Below, one piece after another: positions 21,319 through 31,770 of a stretch of DNA of 64,000 bases; positions within the stretch are counted from its first letter, which is position 1; every line of letters starts with the position of its first letter. Below the pieces are notes generated by a model. It worked only from the letters and a program-made list of their open reading frames with translations, had not been told where the DNA came from and made no database searches. The stretch comes from Sabellastarte sp. h YS-2021. Taxonomy: Eukaryota; Annelida; Polychaeta; Sabellida; Sabellidae. Location: assembly GCA_964017235.1 (NCBI GenBank), contig OZ024936.1:37594040-37658039 (forward strand), written 5' to 3'. A program made the position numbers and the translations under genes.

Positions 21319-21555
21319 GGGGCCACGGTGGCAGAGTGGTAACACTCTCGCCTCCCACCTCTGTGGCCGGGGTTCGATCCCCGTCATGGCCGTAAGTGGG
21401 AAAGCTGGTAGTTGCTTGCCGTTGGTCGGCAGTTTACAGTACAGAACCCTAGCGAACTATATGTACTGGTTTCCTCTGCCCTTCCAACTACCCGTCGTGA
21501 TATGACCTGTACAGTGTTGAAAGCGACGTAAAACCCCAAATAAACAAATAAACAA
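21319..21555 (+). repeat. Complete tRNA-derived SINE
   Basis: The A box (TGGCAGAGTGG) and B box (GGTTCGATCCC) stand at tRNA spacing. A tRNA-unrelated body follows (TTGGTCGGCAGTTTACAGTA ... GAAAGCGACGTAAAACCCC) and an (AAATAAAC)n tail. A 13-bp duplication ATCGAGAGCAGTC flanks it at 21306-21318 and 21556-21568. Inserted into Polinton 2. The copy at 1-34/5568-5733 is the same family. Confidence 0.95.
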
Positions 21556-21614
21556 ATCGAGAGCAGTCAAAAGAGAAGGACCTTCCAGGAAAAAACGAAA
21601 AGATATATACTCTT

Positions 21615-22596
21615 TGTTACGGTCACGGGCAAACGCGGTAGCAATTACCGGTTGTCTTTAAGTTGTAACAGAAAAAGCAAAAAGTTAAACTTAACAAATT
21701 TATTTAATAGTCAACAATAATGATTACAGTCAACTGGTATGCTCTTAACTAAACACACTAATACAATAATAAGATCTAGCTGACCTGACCACAGAGATTA
21801 TGAGTTAAATTTATCCACCGTATCCAGCAATCTGTTCCGTAATCCGTCCTGTAGTATATTCTGTGGTCTGTCCAATGTCCTGTGGTCTGTCCTGTGATCT
21901 GTCCAATGTTCACTCACACAGATATCTATATCTTGTGACCTGTCTCACACTCAACAACACAAAAGGTTCTTGTCCTGCTATTCTTTGTATATCCAGTCAC
22001 ACAGAATGTCTGTCTGGAGATATTTAGAGAGTTAACACAACTGTACTGTCTGCTCCAAGATGTGGACAATGTCCAAAATGCAGTAAATTCACTCTCTGTT
22101 ATATGAATGTACAATATCCAAAATATCCAAAGTACAATAAATCTGTCCAGACAATGTATCTAGTTCACTCCAGTAAAAGTTCACAGCAACACAAGTTATA
22201 TTATATTCCAAAACACAATAGCTCTCTTTATAGCCAGCGAATACAAAGTTCACTTGTGGTCAGATGTACATTCCTTATATACATTCACAGATTTCTCTGG
22301 AATTGTACAGAACCAACTCAAAAAAGCTTGAGCCATCTAGGCCAAAGGAGGAAGTTCTAGAAACTACTGGCAATTGGGTTTCCCCAAATCTATCATAACC
22401 ACTGAGGGGGGGATTTCCCCCAGTCTGTGAACAAATCAATAAACACTAAAACACGTTAACACACAAAAAGAACCAACAACACAATTATCTTTTATGACAA
22501 TGTATAAACATAAAGCTTAAATTAAACAATGCACTAATATAGCGCCCAATATATGTAATATACAATGCACCAATATAGTGTCCAATATATGTAACA
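21615..22596 (-). repeat. 3' LTR of the Gmr1-like Gypsy
   Basis: TGTTACGGTCACGGG at the left, ATATGTAACA at the right. Nearly identical to 27611-28622 apart from a 30-bp length difference near the end and a few single changes. Confidence 0.96.
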
Positions 22597-22612
22597 CCTC
22601 CCCCCCTTAAAG
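22597..22612 (-). other. Polypurine tract of the Gypsy
   Basis: The minus strand reads AAGGGGGGGAGGTG just before the LTR. This is the expected primer site for plus-strand DNA synthesis. Confidence 0.85.
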
Positions 22613-22780
22613 AAAAATTTTGGAAGCCAAGGGGTTACAAAATTTTACAAGAGATTTCTACCATGTATACATACACAGGTAATAACTTTTTACAAAACAT
22701 CTTTATCTAAATACAAAAGTAAAATTAGTACCATGTATAACCTTTATAAACTTGCTAATTACAGGTATATAAATTACAAT

Positions 22781-25700
22781 TTAAATACAGCTTCTGGACA
22801 GGGCGTCCGCACAGATATTATCCTTTCCTTTAACATGTTCTATTTGAAGATTGTGTTCTTGCAACATTAAACTCCAGTTCAATAATCTTCTATTTTTGTT
22901 TTTCATTTTGTGCAAGAAGACTAAAGGATTGTGATCTGTGTATACAACGGTGGGTTTTGACGATGAAGATATGTATATGTCAAAATGCTGGATGGCCAAA
23001 ATGAGTGCTAAAAATTCTTTTTCTATTGTAGAGTAGTTCTTTTGATGAACATTAAATTTTTTTGAAAAGTAGCAGATGGGATGTTCAATATCTTCATTAT
23101 CACATTGCAGTAAAACTGTACCTGCACCCACATCACTGGCGTCTACAGCCAGCTGGAAAGGTTTACTGAAGTCCGGAGCAGTTAGTACGCGCTCTAAACA
23201 GAGAAGGTTCTTTACTTTGTCAAATGATTTTTGACAAGTCTCTGACCAGTGATATTTCACATTCTTTTTCAATAGTTCAGTCAGTGGAGCAGTGACCTCT
23301 GAAAAGTTTTTGCAAAATTTTCTATAATATCCTGCCATTCCAAGGAACCTCATTAAGCTTTTCTTATTTTCAGGAATGGGGTAGTCAATGATGCTTTTGA
23401 CTTTGGCTTTGATCGGTGTCACAACTCCATGACCTACTACATGCCCTAAGTACACAACCTTTGCTTTTACAAAGTCACTCTTTGATAAATTTACAGTGAG
23501 GTTTGCCTCTTTGAGCCGAAACAAGACTTGTCCAAGCCTTTTTAAATGTTCTTCCCAAGTATCACTAAAGATGACAATATCATCCACATACACTTCAACA
23601 CCTTCTAAGTCTTTTAAACATATATTCATTAGTCTTTGAAATGTGGCATGGGAGTTCTTCATGCCAAATGGCATCACCTTGTACTGATATAGACCATCAG
23701 GGGTCACAAAGGCTGATATTTCTTTGGCCCGCTCAGTAAGAGGCACACACCAATATCCTTTCAGTAAATCACACTTTGTGATGTATTTGGCATTGCCAAT
23801 CCGATCAATACAGTCTTCCATCCTTGGGATAGGGAAGGAATCCGTTTTACTCAAAACATTAACCTTTCTGTATTCAGTGCAATATCTGATTGAACCGTCT
23901 GGTTTCGGGACCAAAACACAAGGAGATGCCCAACTACTTTGACTTGGTTCAATTATATCTTTTTCTAGCATATATTGCACTTCCTGCCTTAATTTTTCGA
24001 GCTTGATAGGATTTACCCAATACGGATGCTGTTTGATCGGACGGGCATCGCCAATATCGACATCATGCATGAGTATATTTGTCCTATTAGGGGCATTTGG
24101 GAACACTGACTTGTACTTTAAGAGCAATTCAATGAGTGGAACCCTCTTATCTGGTGGTACATGACTCAGTTTGGTTTCCAAATCATCAAGGATCTCAGAA
24201 TTACTCAACCTAATTTTACATTCAACATCAAGATCAGGAGCGTCGTCCCATATTTCGTGCTCCTGATTACTGTTACTTTCTATATTACAGTCAGTAGCCA
24301 TAACAGGCTTCTTCACACCCCTTTCAAAGTATGGTTTTACCATATTCACATGACATAGTTGGCTTGACTTTCTTCTGTCCGGGGTTTCAATGATATAGTC
24401 CAGGTCACCTACTCTCTTTAACACTTTGTATGGCCCGTGATATCTGGCCTGTAACGTATTTCCCTGGACAGGTAGTAACACTAAAACCTTGTCACCTGGT
24501 TTGAAAGTACGGTTTTGCGACTTCCTATCGTAAAGCATCTTCATTTTTGACTGAGAATTTTTCAAATTTTGTTGCGCCAGCTCACAAGCCTTCTTCAACT
24601 TATCTCTGAACTTTGAAACATAATCTAGCAGATTTAGGCTCTCGGTGTTCTCAGATAACCAATTTTCCTTCAACAGCTTGAGAGGACCACGGACTGAATG
24701 GCCAAAGACCAACTCGAAGGGACTAAAGCCTAAAGACTCTTGAACAGACTCTCTAACTGCAAACAATAATAAGCTGATGCCTTCATCCCAGTCTTTTTCA
24801 TTGTCTAAACAATATGTCCTAATCATATTCTTCAAAGTGGAATGGAACCTTTCAAGTGCACCTTGGGATTCTGGGTGATAAGCACTAGATTTGATCTGTT
24901 TGGCACCTAACTGAAATACAACCTGTTGAAATAGTCCTGACATGAAATTTGACCCTTGATCTGACTGGATTTCTTTTGGTAAGCCAACTAGAGTAAAGAA
25001 ATTAACCAGAGCTTTTGAGATTTTGGGAGCTGTTATGTTGGTCAAAGGTATGGCTTCGGGAAATCTGGTTGAAGCACACATAATTGTCAAAAGATATTGG
25101 TTTCTGGATTTAGTTTTTGGTAAGGGACCTACACAGTCAATTATCACTTTGCTAAATGGTTCCTCAAACGCTGGAATGTGTTTGAGAGGAGCTACAGGAA
25201 TTTTTTGGTTCGGCTTCCCTACCATTTGACAAATGTGACAAGTCTTGCAAAATTCTGCCACACAGTGCCGAATTTGAGGCCAATAGAAATGTTTGGTTAT
25301 CTTGTTGTAAGTTTTGTTGATGCCTAAATGGCCACCCATCGGAGACTCATGGGCCAATTTCAGTATCTCACTTTGGTACACTTTTGGCACAACAATCTGG
25401 TGTACTACTGACCATTCTTCAGATGCAGGGATATTTGGTGGCCTCCACTTTCGCATAAGCACACCATTTCTGACATAATAGCCTACAGGGACCTTATCTA
25501 GCTCTACTGGTGGCAACACCAACTTGAATAAAGGAGCTAATTCAGGGTCATTTTCCTGCTCTGAAATCAATTTTGATTTTGAAAGCGATACATCTTGACA
25601 GTCAATTGAGTCTTGTTTTTCAGAATTTACCCTAACCTTGGGATTAGTATCACTAGAATTCTGCACATCATGGTCATAGTTGTTTAAGAAGGTATCTGAC

Positions 25701-27499
25701 AAATCAACTAAGACATCTGTAGATTGTTTACAATCTTTTGGTTCTTCTTGGGCCTTTTTGGCCATAGCTCGAGTCACAGCACAGGAGGGAAAAATACCAG
25801 GAATAACCTCTTCTAATTTCTCAGTGCTAACCAAAGTGATCGGCTTAGAAGTAACCTTAGGATCAGCAACTACCTTTCCACCTGCAAGATCATTTCCCAA
25901 CAACAAAGATACCCCTTTAATGGGTAAAGTGGGCCTGGTACCCACAACAACAGAACCAGTAACTAAGTCTGATACTAACTTGACCTTATGCAAGGGAACG
26001 TTCACACAGCCTCCTTCAATACCTTGAGCAATGACACTCTCACCAGTAGATATGCTTACACTCAATGGCAATACACCTTCTAAAAGTAAGGACTGAGTAG
26101 CTCCAGTGTCTCTTAATATCTTAATGGGGACCTGACTGGAACTACTTTCCAAGGATACAAAACCCTCAGACACAAAAGGTTTGAACTCTTCCCTAATAAT
26201 CTCAGACTTGTCTAAACCAATACTAGACTCTGCTCTATTGGGATTTGAACGCCAGTTAGACTTGCTAGACACAAAGGCATTGGGCGTTGCCTCCTTTTCT
26301 CTTCTCTTCTTTAAGAGCCAACAGTCAGACATAACATGCCCAGGTTTCTTACAATAATGGCACACAGGAGCAAAGGATCTGGGTTTCCTATCCTTACTCA
26401 TAGTCTGATTTGAGGTTTGACCCTTATCTGAACTCTTTTCTGGAGCTACATTTTCAGATTTCTTTCCTATTTCTGGATAAGACTTTTTAGCAGGACCAAA
26501 GGACTTATTCTTGTTGAAAGTGGACTTGTGAGTTAGCGCATAATCATCAGCATAAGCTGCTGCTTTTGCCAAATTTTCAACTTTCTGTTCATCTAGATAG
26601 GTTTTAATGTCATCACGAAAACACCTTTTGAACTCTTCAATCAAAATAACTTGCCTAAGTTTCTCAAAGTCTGTACCTACTTCCCTAGAATTGCACCATC
26701 TGTCAAAGTACACTTCTTTCTCATGGGCAAATTCAACATGAGTTTGACTTTCTTGTTTACGATAATTTCTGAATTTTTGACGATATGCTTCTGGTACCAA
26801 CTCATATGCTTTCAAAATAGCATTTTTGACAGAGTTATAGTCCACACATTCAGAAATTGGCAAAGCCGTGTATGCCTCCTGGGCCTTTCCCCTCAAAACA
26901 CTTTGCAGCAATAAAGGCCACTGGTCTATAGGCCATTTCAAATTTTGAGCTACTCTTTCAAAGTGTTGAAAGTACTTATCGACCTCCGACTCATTAAAAG
27001 GTGGTACCAGTCGCACATTTTTCCCCAGATCAAATTTAGTAGCAATGGACTCTTCATGGGCAATTCGACGAGCATTTAATTCTAAAGCTTTCATTTCTCT
27101 TTCATGTTTAAGCTCAAGTTCTTTTTCATATTTTTGAGCTTCAAGCTCTTCTTTTCGAGCCTCAAGCTCTTCTTTTCTTTGTCGAGCTTCAAGCTCTCTT
27201 TCTCTAGCCTCAAATTCTCTGAGTTTTAGCTCTCTCTCAATTTCTAATCGCCTGATCTCGTATTGCCCAGAAGGTTCCATTGGTAGAGGCTTATACACTT
27301 CTAAACAACTATCAGGTAAAACATCTTCATCAACTAACTGTTCAACAATAAGCCTTTTAAGTTCATGTTTACGTGTTGACCTTTTCACCTCTAACTGTAA
27401 CTCTTGTGCTATCTGCATTAACATATCTTTTTTAAAAGTTTCTAGAACTTCCATAGATGGTGACTGTACAAACTCTTTAGCACTAGCCATTTTGAGCAC
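22781..27499 (-). CDS. Gypsy Gag-Pol polyprotein, 1572 aa (PR-INT-RT-RNase H order)
   Basis: Domains in order: an N-terminal Glu/Lys/Arg-rich coiled coil (residues about 75-150), a SCAN-like capsid region (about 165-290), a CCHC knuckle CHYCKKPGHVMSDC (near 26340), an aspartic protease with RDTGATQSLL (near 26110), an integrase zinc domain GHLGINKTYNK...CHIC (near 25290), an integrase core with VIIDCVGPLP, SDQGSNF and PESQGALERFH (25150-24850), a GPY/F-type module HGPYKVLKRVGDLDYI (near 24420), RT with MPFGMKNSHATFQRLM and YVDDIVIFSD (23680-23570), and RNase H with LAVDASDVGAGTVLL (near 23130). Placing integrase ahead of RT is the Copia-like order known in Gmr1-like Gypsy elements. The frame is open throughout; the Met at 27499 is about 90 nt after the PBS. 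Confidence 0.95.
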   Translation of the reverse strand: MLKMASAKEFVQSPSMEVLETFKKDMLMQIAQELQLEVKRSTRKHELKRLIVEQLVDEDVLPDSCLEVYKPLPMEPSGQYEIRRLEIERELKLREFEARERELEARQRKEELEARKEELEAQKYEKELELKHEREMKALELNARRIAHEESIATKFDLGKNVRLVPPFNESEVDKYFQHFERVAQNLKWPIDQWPLLLQSVLRGKAQEAYTALPISECVDYNSVKNAILKAYELVPEAYRQKFRNYRKQESQTHVEFAHEKEVYFDRWCNSREVGTDFEKLRQVILIEEFKRCFRDDIKTYLDEQKVENLAKAAAYADDYALTHKSTFNKNKSFGPAKKSYPEIGKKSENVAPEKSSDKGQTSNQTMSKDRKPRSFAPVCHYCKKPGHVMSDCWLLKKRREKEATPNAFVSSKSNWRSNPNRAESSIGLDKSEIIREEFKPFVSEGFVSLESSSSQVPIKILRDTGATQSLLLEGVLPLSVSISTGESVIAQGIEGGCVNVPLHKVKLVSDLVTGSVVVGTRPTLPIKGVSLLLGNDLAGGKVVADPKVTSKPITLVSTEKLEEVIPGIFPSCAVTRAMAKKAQEEPKDCKQSTDVLVDLSDTFLNNYDHDVQNSSDTNPKVRVNSEKQDSIDCQDVSLSKSKLISEQENDPELAPLFKLVLPPVELDKVPVGYYVRNGVLMRKWRPPNIPASEEWSVVHQIVVPKVYQSEILKLAHESPMGGHLGINKTYNKITKHFYWPQIRHCVAEFCKTCHICQMVGKPNQKIPVAPLKHIPAFEEPFSKVIIDCVGPLPKTKSRNQYLLTIMCASTRFPEAIPLTNITAPKISKALVNFFTLVGLPKEIQSDQGSNFMSGLFQQVVFQLGAKQIKSSAYHPESQGALERFHSTLKNMIRTYCLDNEKDWDEGISLLLFAVRESVQESLGFSPFELVFGHSVRGPLKLLKENWLSENTESLNLLDYVSKFRDKLKKACELAQQNLKNSQSKMKMLYDRKSQNRTFKPGDKVLVLLPVQGNTLQARYHGPYKVLKRVGDLDYIIETPDRRKSSQLCHVNMVKPYFERGVKKPVMATDCNIESNSNQEHEIWDDAPDLDVECKIRLSNSEILDDLETKLSHVPPDKRVPLIELLLKYKSVFPNAPNRTNILMHDVDIGDARPIKQHPYWVNPIKLEKLRQEVQYMLEKDIIEPSQSSWASPCVLVPKPDGSIRYCTEYRKVNVLSKTDSFPIPRMEDCIDRIGNAKYITKCDLLKGYWCVPLTERAKEISAFVTPDGLYQYKVMPFGMKNSHATFQRLMNICLKDLEGVEVYVDDIVIFSDTWEEHLKRLGQVLFRLKEANLTVNLSKSDFVKAKVVYLGHVVGHGVVTPIKAKVKSIIDYPIPENKKSLMRFLGMAGYYRKFCKNFSEVTAPLTELLKKNVKYHWSETCQKSFDKVKNLLCLERVLTAPDFSKPFQLAVDASDVGAGTVLLQCDNEDIEHPICYFSKKFNVHQKNYSTIEKEFLALILAIQHFDIYISSSSKPTVVYTDHNPLVFLHKMKNKNRRLLNWSLMLQEHNLQIEHVKGKDNICADALSRSCI

Positions 27500-27585
27500 T
27501 GTTGACTGTAACCAATTACTAGATCAAATGGATTTTCAAAATGTTAATTGAACGGTTGATCAAATAGTTGTAATCAAATGGTTGG

Positions 27586-27603
27586 ATCCCGGACGAGCCC
27601 CCA
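27586..27603 (-). other. Primer binding site matching tRNA-Pro
   Basis: The minus strand reads TGGGGGCTCGTCCGGGAT, seven bases inside the 5' LTR. This 18-mer is the same as the classical tRNA-Pro primer site of murine leukaemia virus. Confidence 0.88.
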
Positions 27604-27610
27604 ATTTTCC

Positions 27611-28622
27611 TGTTACGGTCACGGGCAAGCGCGGTAGCAATTACCGGTTGTCTTTAAGTTGTAACAGAAAAAGCAAAAAGTTAAACTTAACAAATTTATT
27701 TAATAGTCAACAATAATGATTACAGTTAACTGGTATGCTCTTAACTAAACACACTAATACAATAATAAGATCTAGCTGACCTGACCACAGAGATTATGAG
27801 TTAAATTTATCCACCGTATCCAGCAATCTGTTCCGTAATCCGTCCTGTAGTATATTCTGTGGTCTGTCCAATGTCCTGTGGTCTGTCCTGTGATCTGTCC
27901 AATGTTCACTCACACACAGATATCTATATCTTGTGACCTGTCTCACACTCAACAACACAAAAGGTTCTTGTCCTGCTATTCTTTGTATATCCAGTCACAC
28001 AGAATGTCTGTCTGGAGATATTTAGAGAGTTAACACAACTGTACTGTCTGCTCCAAGATGTGGACAATGTCCAAAATGCAGTAAATTCACTCTCTGTTAT
28101 ATGAATGTACAATATCCAAAATATCCAAAGTACAATAAATCTGTCCAGACAATGTATCTAGTTCACTCCAGTAAAAGTTCACAGCAACACAAGTTATATT
28201 ATATTCCAAAACACAATAGCTCTCTTTATAGCCAGCGAATACAAAGTTCACTTGTGGTCAGATGTACATTCCTTATATACATTCACAGATTTCTCTGGAA
28301 TTGTACAGAACCAACTCAAAAAAGCTTGAGCCATCTAGGCCAAAGGAGGAAGTTCTAGAAACTACTGGCAATTGGGTTTCCCCAAATCTATCATAACCAC
28401 TGAGAGGGGGATTTCCCCCAGTCTGTGAACAAATCAATAAACACTAAAACACAAAAATCAATAACTCCCTTACTTTAAATGTTAACACACAAAAAGAACC
28501 AACAACACAATTATCTTTTATGACAATGTATAAACATAAAGCTTAAATTAAACAATGCACTAATATAGCGCCCAATATATGTAATATACAATGCACCAAT
28601 ATAATGTCCAATATATGTAACA
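27611..28622 (-). repeat. 5' LTR of the Gmr1-like Gypsy
   Basis: Counterpart of 21615-22596, 1012 bp against 982. Ends TG...CA on the coding strand. Confidence 0.96.
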
Positions 28623-29918
28623 TCTTAAACATGCCTCTGATTCACCCACTGTCATGCGAGTGCGTTAAAAGTGAATTGGATTTATTTGGTGTGCCACTCA
28701 CTCAAACCAGTGTTGAAGAAGGGAGATGGGTAGAATATGGACCAATTACAGCAGTCAAGGACAGTGATGACACCATTGAATTTAAAATTGCTGAGACTAA
28801 TTCAGAGTACATAGATTTGAAAAACAGCTTCATTCGAGTCAAGGCTAAAATTGTGAATGCTGTCGGAGAGCTATTGGATGCCACTGCAGAAGTCGCCCCG
28901 GTAAATTTTTGGCTGCATGCTTCGTTTAGTCAGATAGACATGACCCTGAAAGTCACTTTAGTCACCACCTCCAATAACACCTATCCTTACAAAGCATACA
29001 TAGAAACACTCCTCAGTTTTGTGACTGAGAGCAAACAAAGTCAACTCACGGCATCGATGTGGTACAAAGACACGAATAACTTTTCTCTTGACCAACACAA
29101 TAAGGGATATACCAAAAGAAAGGAGCTTGCCCGTGAAAGTCACTTGATAGATATGATGGGAAAACTGCACCTGGACCTCATGTTCCAAGATCGCTACATA
29201 CTCAATCACACACCCATCAAGTTGCGTCTAACCAGAAGCAAGGATAAGTTCGCCATAGTCAGCCCAACGGATAATACCGTATTTAAAGTGAAGCTGGATA
29301 GTGTTAAGATGATGATCAGAAAAGTTCAAGTAAATTCAGTCATCCAGGAAGCTCACGCAAAGGCCTTAGAAATGGGAACAGCCAAGTACCCCATCACCCG
29401 AGGTGAATGTAAGACGTACACAGTCAGTTCAGGCACAAGAAGTCATGCAGAAGAAAATTTTGGGTCAAATTCCAAAACGTATGGTCATAGGTTTTGTCAG
29501 AAACAGTGGTATCAATGGAATGTACCAAACTAACCCGTTCCAGTTTGAACATTTTGATATGGACCATATCGCACTGAGTGTGGGTGGCACATCCGTTCCT
29601 GGTAAGGCACTTCAACCTGATTTTGAGACTGGAGACTACATGAATTGCTACATGACTCTCTTCTCTGGCATGGGATCCATGTATCAAGATGAAGGGAACC
29701 ACATAGATAGGGAGGAGTATAAAAAGGGATATACCCTGATCTGCTTTGATTTGTGAATTTTGGGATATGTGAATTTGAGAAAGACTGGCACAGTGTCACT
29801 CGAGGTGCACTTCAAAAAAGAATTGACAGAAACTGTGAACATTGTCGTGTATGGAGAATTTGAAAATACCATTGAAATTGATCAGTACAGATCTGTTGTG
29901 ACTGACTTTACCCTGTAG
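28604..29918 (+). pseudogene. Polinton major capsid protein, double jelly-roll (fossil)
   Basis: Opening blocks HPLSCECVKSELDLFGVPLTQTS and WVEYGPI are diagnostic of the Polinton major capsid protein, followed by YIDLKNSFIRVKAKI, LTASMWYKDT, and further on MVIGFVRN, NPFQFEHFDM, YMTLFSGMG and the end VVTDFTL. The Gypsy lies just upstream of its true start, and the first residues of the open frame come from LTR sequence. The region looks broken in about two places. This protein would form the capsid shell. Confidence 0.92.
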
Positions 29919-29930
29919 AGTTCTGAACTG

Positions 29931-30341
29931 ATGAATACATTTGAATTGGAAAAAGTGTTAAATACCTTCAAGCCACCGGAATGGGACACCAGAGTTTTTG
30001 CCAGAAATGAGCTGAGAAGTCCAACAGAAAAATGTGTCTTTATTTGCAACACAGACTGCTCTCATAATGATGGAAACCACTAGGTGGCACTCAGCATCAA
30101 TGGCCAAGGTGAGGGTCTGTACTTTGACTCTTATGGATTACCACCTGTCTTCAAAGAATTCAGCACATTTTTTGAAGGTCATATTTGCACCTACAATGAT
30201 GTTCAACTGCAAAGACCTTTCTCACTGGCCTGTGGACATTACTGTGCATTATTTGCTCTCCACACCTTTGCTGGCTGCAGCATGGAGACGACTGTCAACA
30301 GGATGGAGAAATACAGTGATGACCAGATTGAAACTTTGTAG
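29931..30341 (+). pseudogene. Polinton adenain-like cysteine protease (fossil)
   Basis: GNHWVALSINGQGEGLYFDSYG carries the catalytic His and the acidic partner region; QLQRPFSLACGHYCALFAL carries the Gln and the catalytic Cys. This is the Ulp1/adenain fold protease that matures virion proteins in Polintons and adenoviruses. It follows the capsid gene directly. The region looks broken about once. Confidence 0.88.
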
Positions 30342-30342
30342 A

Positions 30343-30630
30343 ACAAATACTGATGAAATGATGAATGGTCTTGATGAAATGATAAATGGTTTTGATGAAA
30401 ATGATAAATGGTCTTGATGAAATGATGCATGATGATAAATGATCAAAATAAATAATAAAAATGATAATAAATAATAAAATGATAAATAATAAATGATAAA
30501 AATAAATGATAAATAATAAAAATAATAAATAAATAATAATAGTAAATAAATAATAAATGATAAAATGATTATAAATGATACATGGTCTTGATGAAATGAT
30601 AAATGGTCTTCTACTGATGAATCATAAATA
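30343..30630 (+). repeat. AT-rich minisatellite (GATGAAATGATAAATGGT)n
   Basis: Variants of TGATGAAATGATAAATGGTCT and AAATAATAAATGATAAA fill the stretch after the protease region. Confidence 0.9.
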
Positions 30631-30817
30631 AATTATTTCAATTGGTTTAAATTTTGTTACGCATTAAAATTAGCTGTCCCAAACCATTATATTGTCTTGT
30701 TCATTTATAAAATTAATATTCAAGCTAATCAATAAGTATTGTACCTATATTTTTAGTCAAGGCATTATTGTTAGACAATAAATATGTTTATACAGTAAAA
30801 GTGTTTTATTTATGCAG

Positions 30818-30932
30818 CGGGAGGAGGAGGAGGAGGGGATGGAGTGAGAATGAGGGTCAAGGGTAATATTAGGAGGAGGAGGAGGAGGAAAAATGAGTGA
30901 GAATGAGGGTGAGGATCAGGAGGAGGGATAGA
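30818..30932 (+). repeat. Purine-rich (GAGGAG)n tract
   Basis: GGGAGGAGGAGGAGGAGGGG followed by GAGTGAGAATGAGGGTCAAGG-type words. A homopurine run lies immediately upstream of the ATPase gene. Confidence 0.9.
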
Positions 30933-31004
30933 TGAGGAAGAAAAATATAAATAGCAGAAAATTTTAAACAAATTCATTTCCCAATAAGACACTGATATGA
31001 AAAG

Positions 31005-31770
31005 ATGTCTCAGTGTCCTGACTGTGGCAAGTCCTTTTCTCGCAGAGATAATTTGAAAAGACACATAAAAAGTGTCCATGAGAAGATACCACCTGAAATG
31101 CCAGTGCATCATCCAAAGCCTATGCACCACCAAGATGGTCCCTGCATCACTGTTGCCCTACCTAAGCTGATTCATCCATTTACTTGTCTAGTGGCTGGGC
31201 CGACAGGAAGTGGAAAAACATCATTTCTGAAAAAGCTACTAGAACTGAAACATGTAAAGATATATCAATGCCCACAAAGAATAGTGTGGTGCTATTCCCA
31301 ATGGCAACCTCTTTATACCACAATGAAATATGTAGAATTCCAACAAGGCTTACCAGATGTTGAAGAACTGGAATCTTGCCTTCTGGTGTTAGATGACATG
31401 ATGGACAGCTTGGAGAGTGGAGTGGCTGAGCTCTTTACCAAAGGGAGTCATCATAAAAATATAAAAATATATCCGTCATTACAGTGACCCAGAATGTGTT
31501 TCACCAAAGTAGATTCCAGAGGACTATCAGTTTGAACACACTACATGGTGCTGTTTAAGAATCCTAGAGATGCCAGCCAGATTCAATATTTAGCAAGACA
31601 GGTGTACCCCAAAGATCCAGAATACCTTGTACAGGTGTATGAACGAGTGATGACCCTGGGACCATATAGCTATCTGTTCATTGATTTCAGGCAGGAAACA
31701 CCGGATAACATGAGACTGAGAGCAAATATATTAGAAGATGAAGAACGATATTATTGTCAAAGAAAATAAT
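31005..31770 (+). pseudogene. Polinton packaging ATPase with N-terminal C2H2 finger (fossil)
   Basis: The N-terminal finger CPDCGKSFSRRDNLKRHIKSVH is canonical C2H2. The ATPase has Walker A VAGPTGSGKTSFLKKL, Walker B CLLVLDDMMD, a KGSHHKNI block and a C-terminal YLARQVYPKDPEYL block. It is the A32/FtsK-type genome-packaging ATPase of Polintons. The finger plus ATPase layout is shared with Polinton 1 (2186-3153), whose sequence is clearly related but not close. The region looks broken about once. Confidence 0.92.

Larger units (their letters stand above)
21615..28622 (-). mobile_element. Ty3/Gypsy element, Gmr1-like order (integrase before RT), looks whole
   Basis: Two LTRs (21615-22596 and 27611-28622, TGTTAC...GTAACA) enclose a single open frame on the minus strand. 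The target duplication is TCTT (21611-21614 and 28623-28626). PBS and PPT are present. Gag, zinc knuckle, protease, integrase, RT and RNase H come in that order, which is unusual for Gypsy and is known from the Gmr1 group. The element looks whole; the LTRs differ by about four substitutions and two small length differences in roughly 1 kb, so it is very young. It interrupts Polinton 2 between the pVI-like and major capsid genes. Confidence 0.95.

Noticed and set aside
21330-21395. Possible tRNA gene (A and B boxes)
   Set aside because: The boxes belong to a SINE with a tRNA-unrelated body, target duplication and simple-repeat tail.
21926-22360. Open frames inside the Gypsy LTRs (repeated at 27924-28358)
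   Set aside because: Present twice only because the LTRs are twins; no domain, on the strand opposite or unrelated to the Gag-Pol frame.
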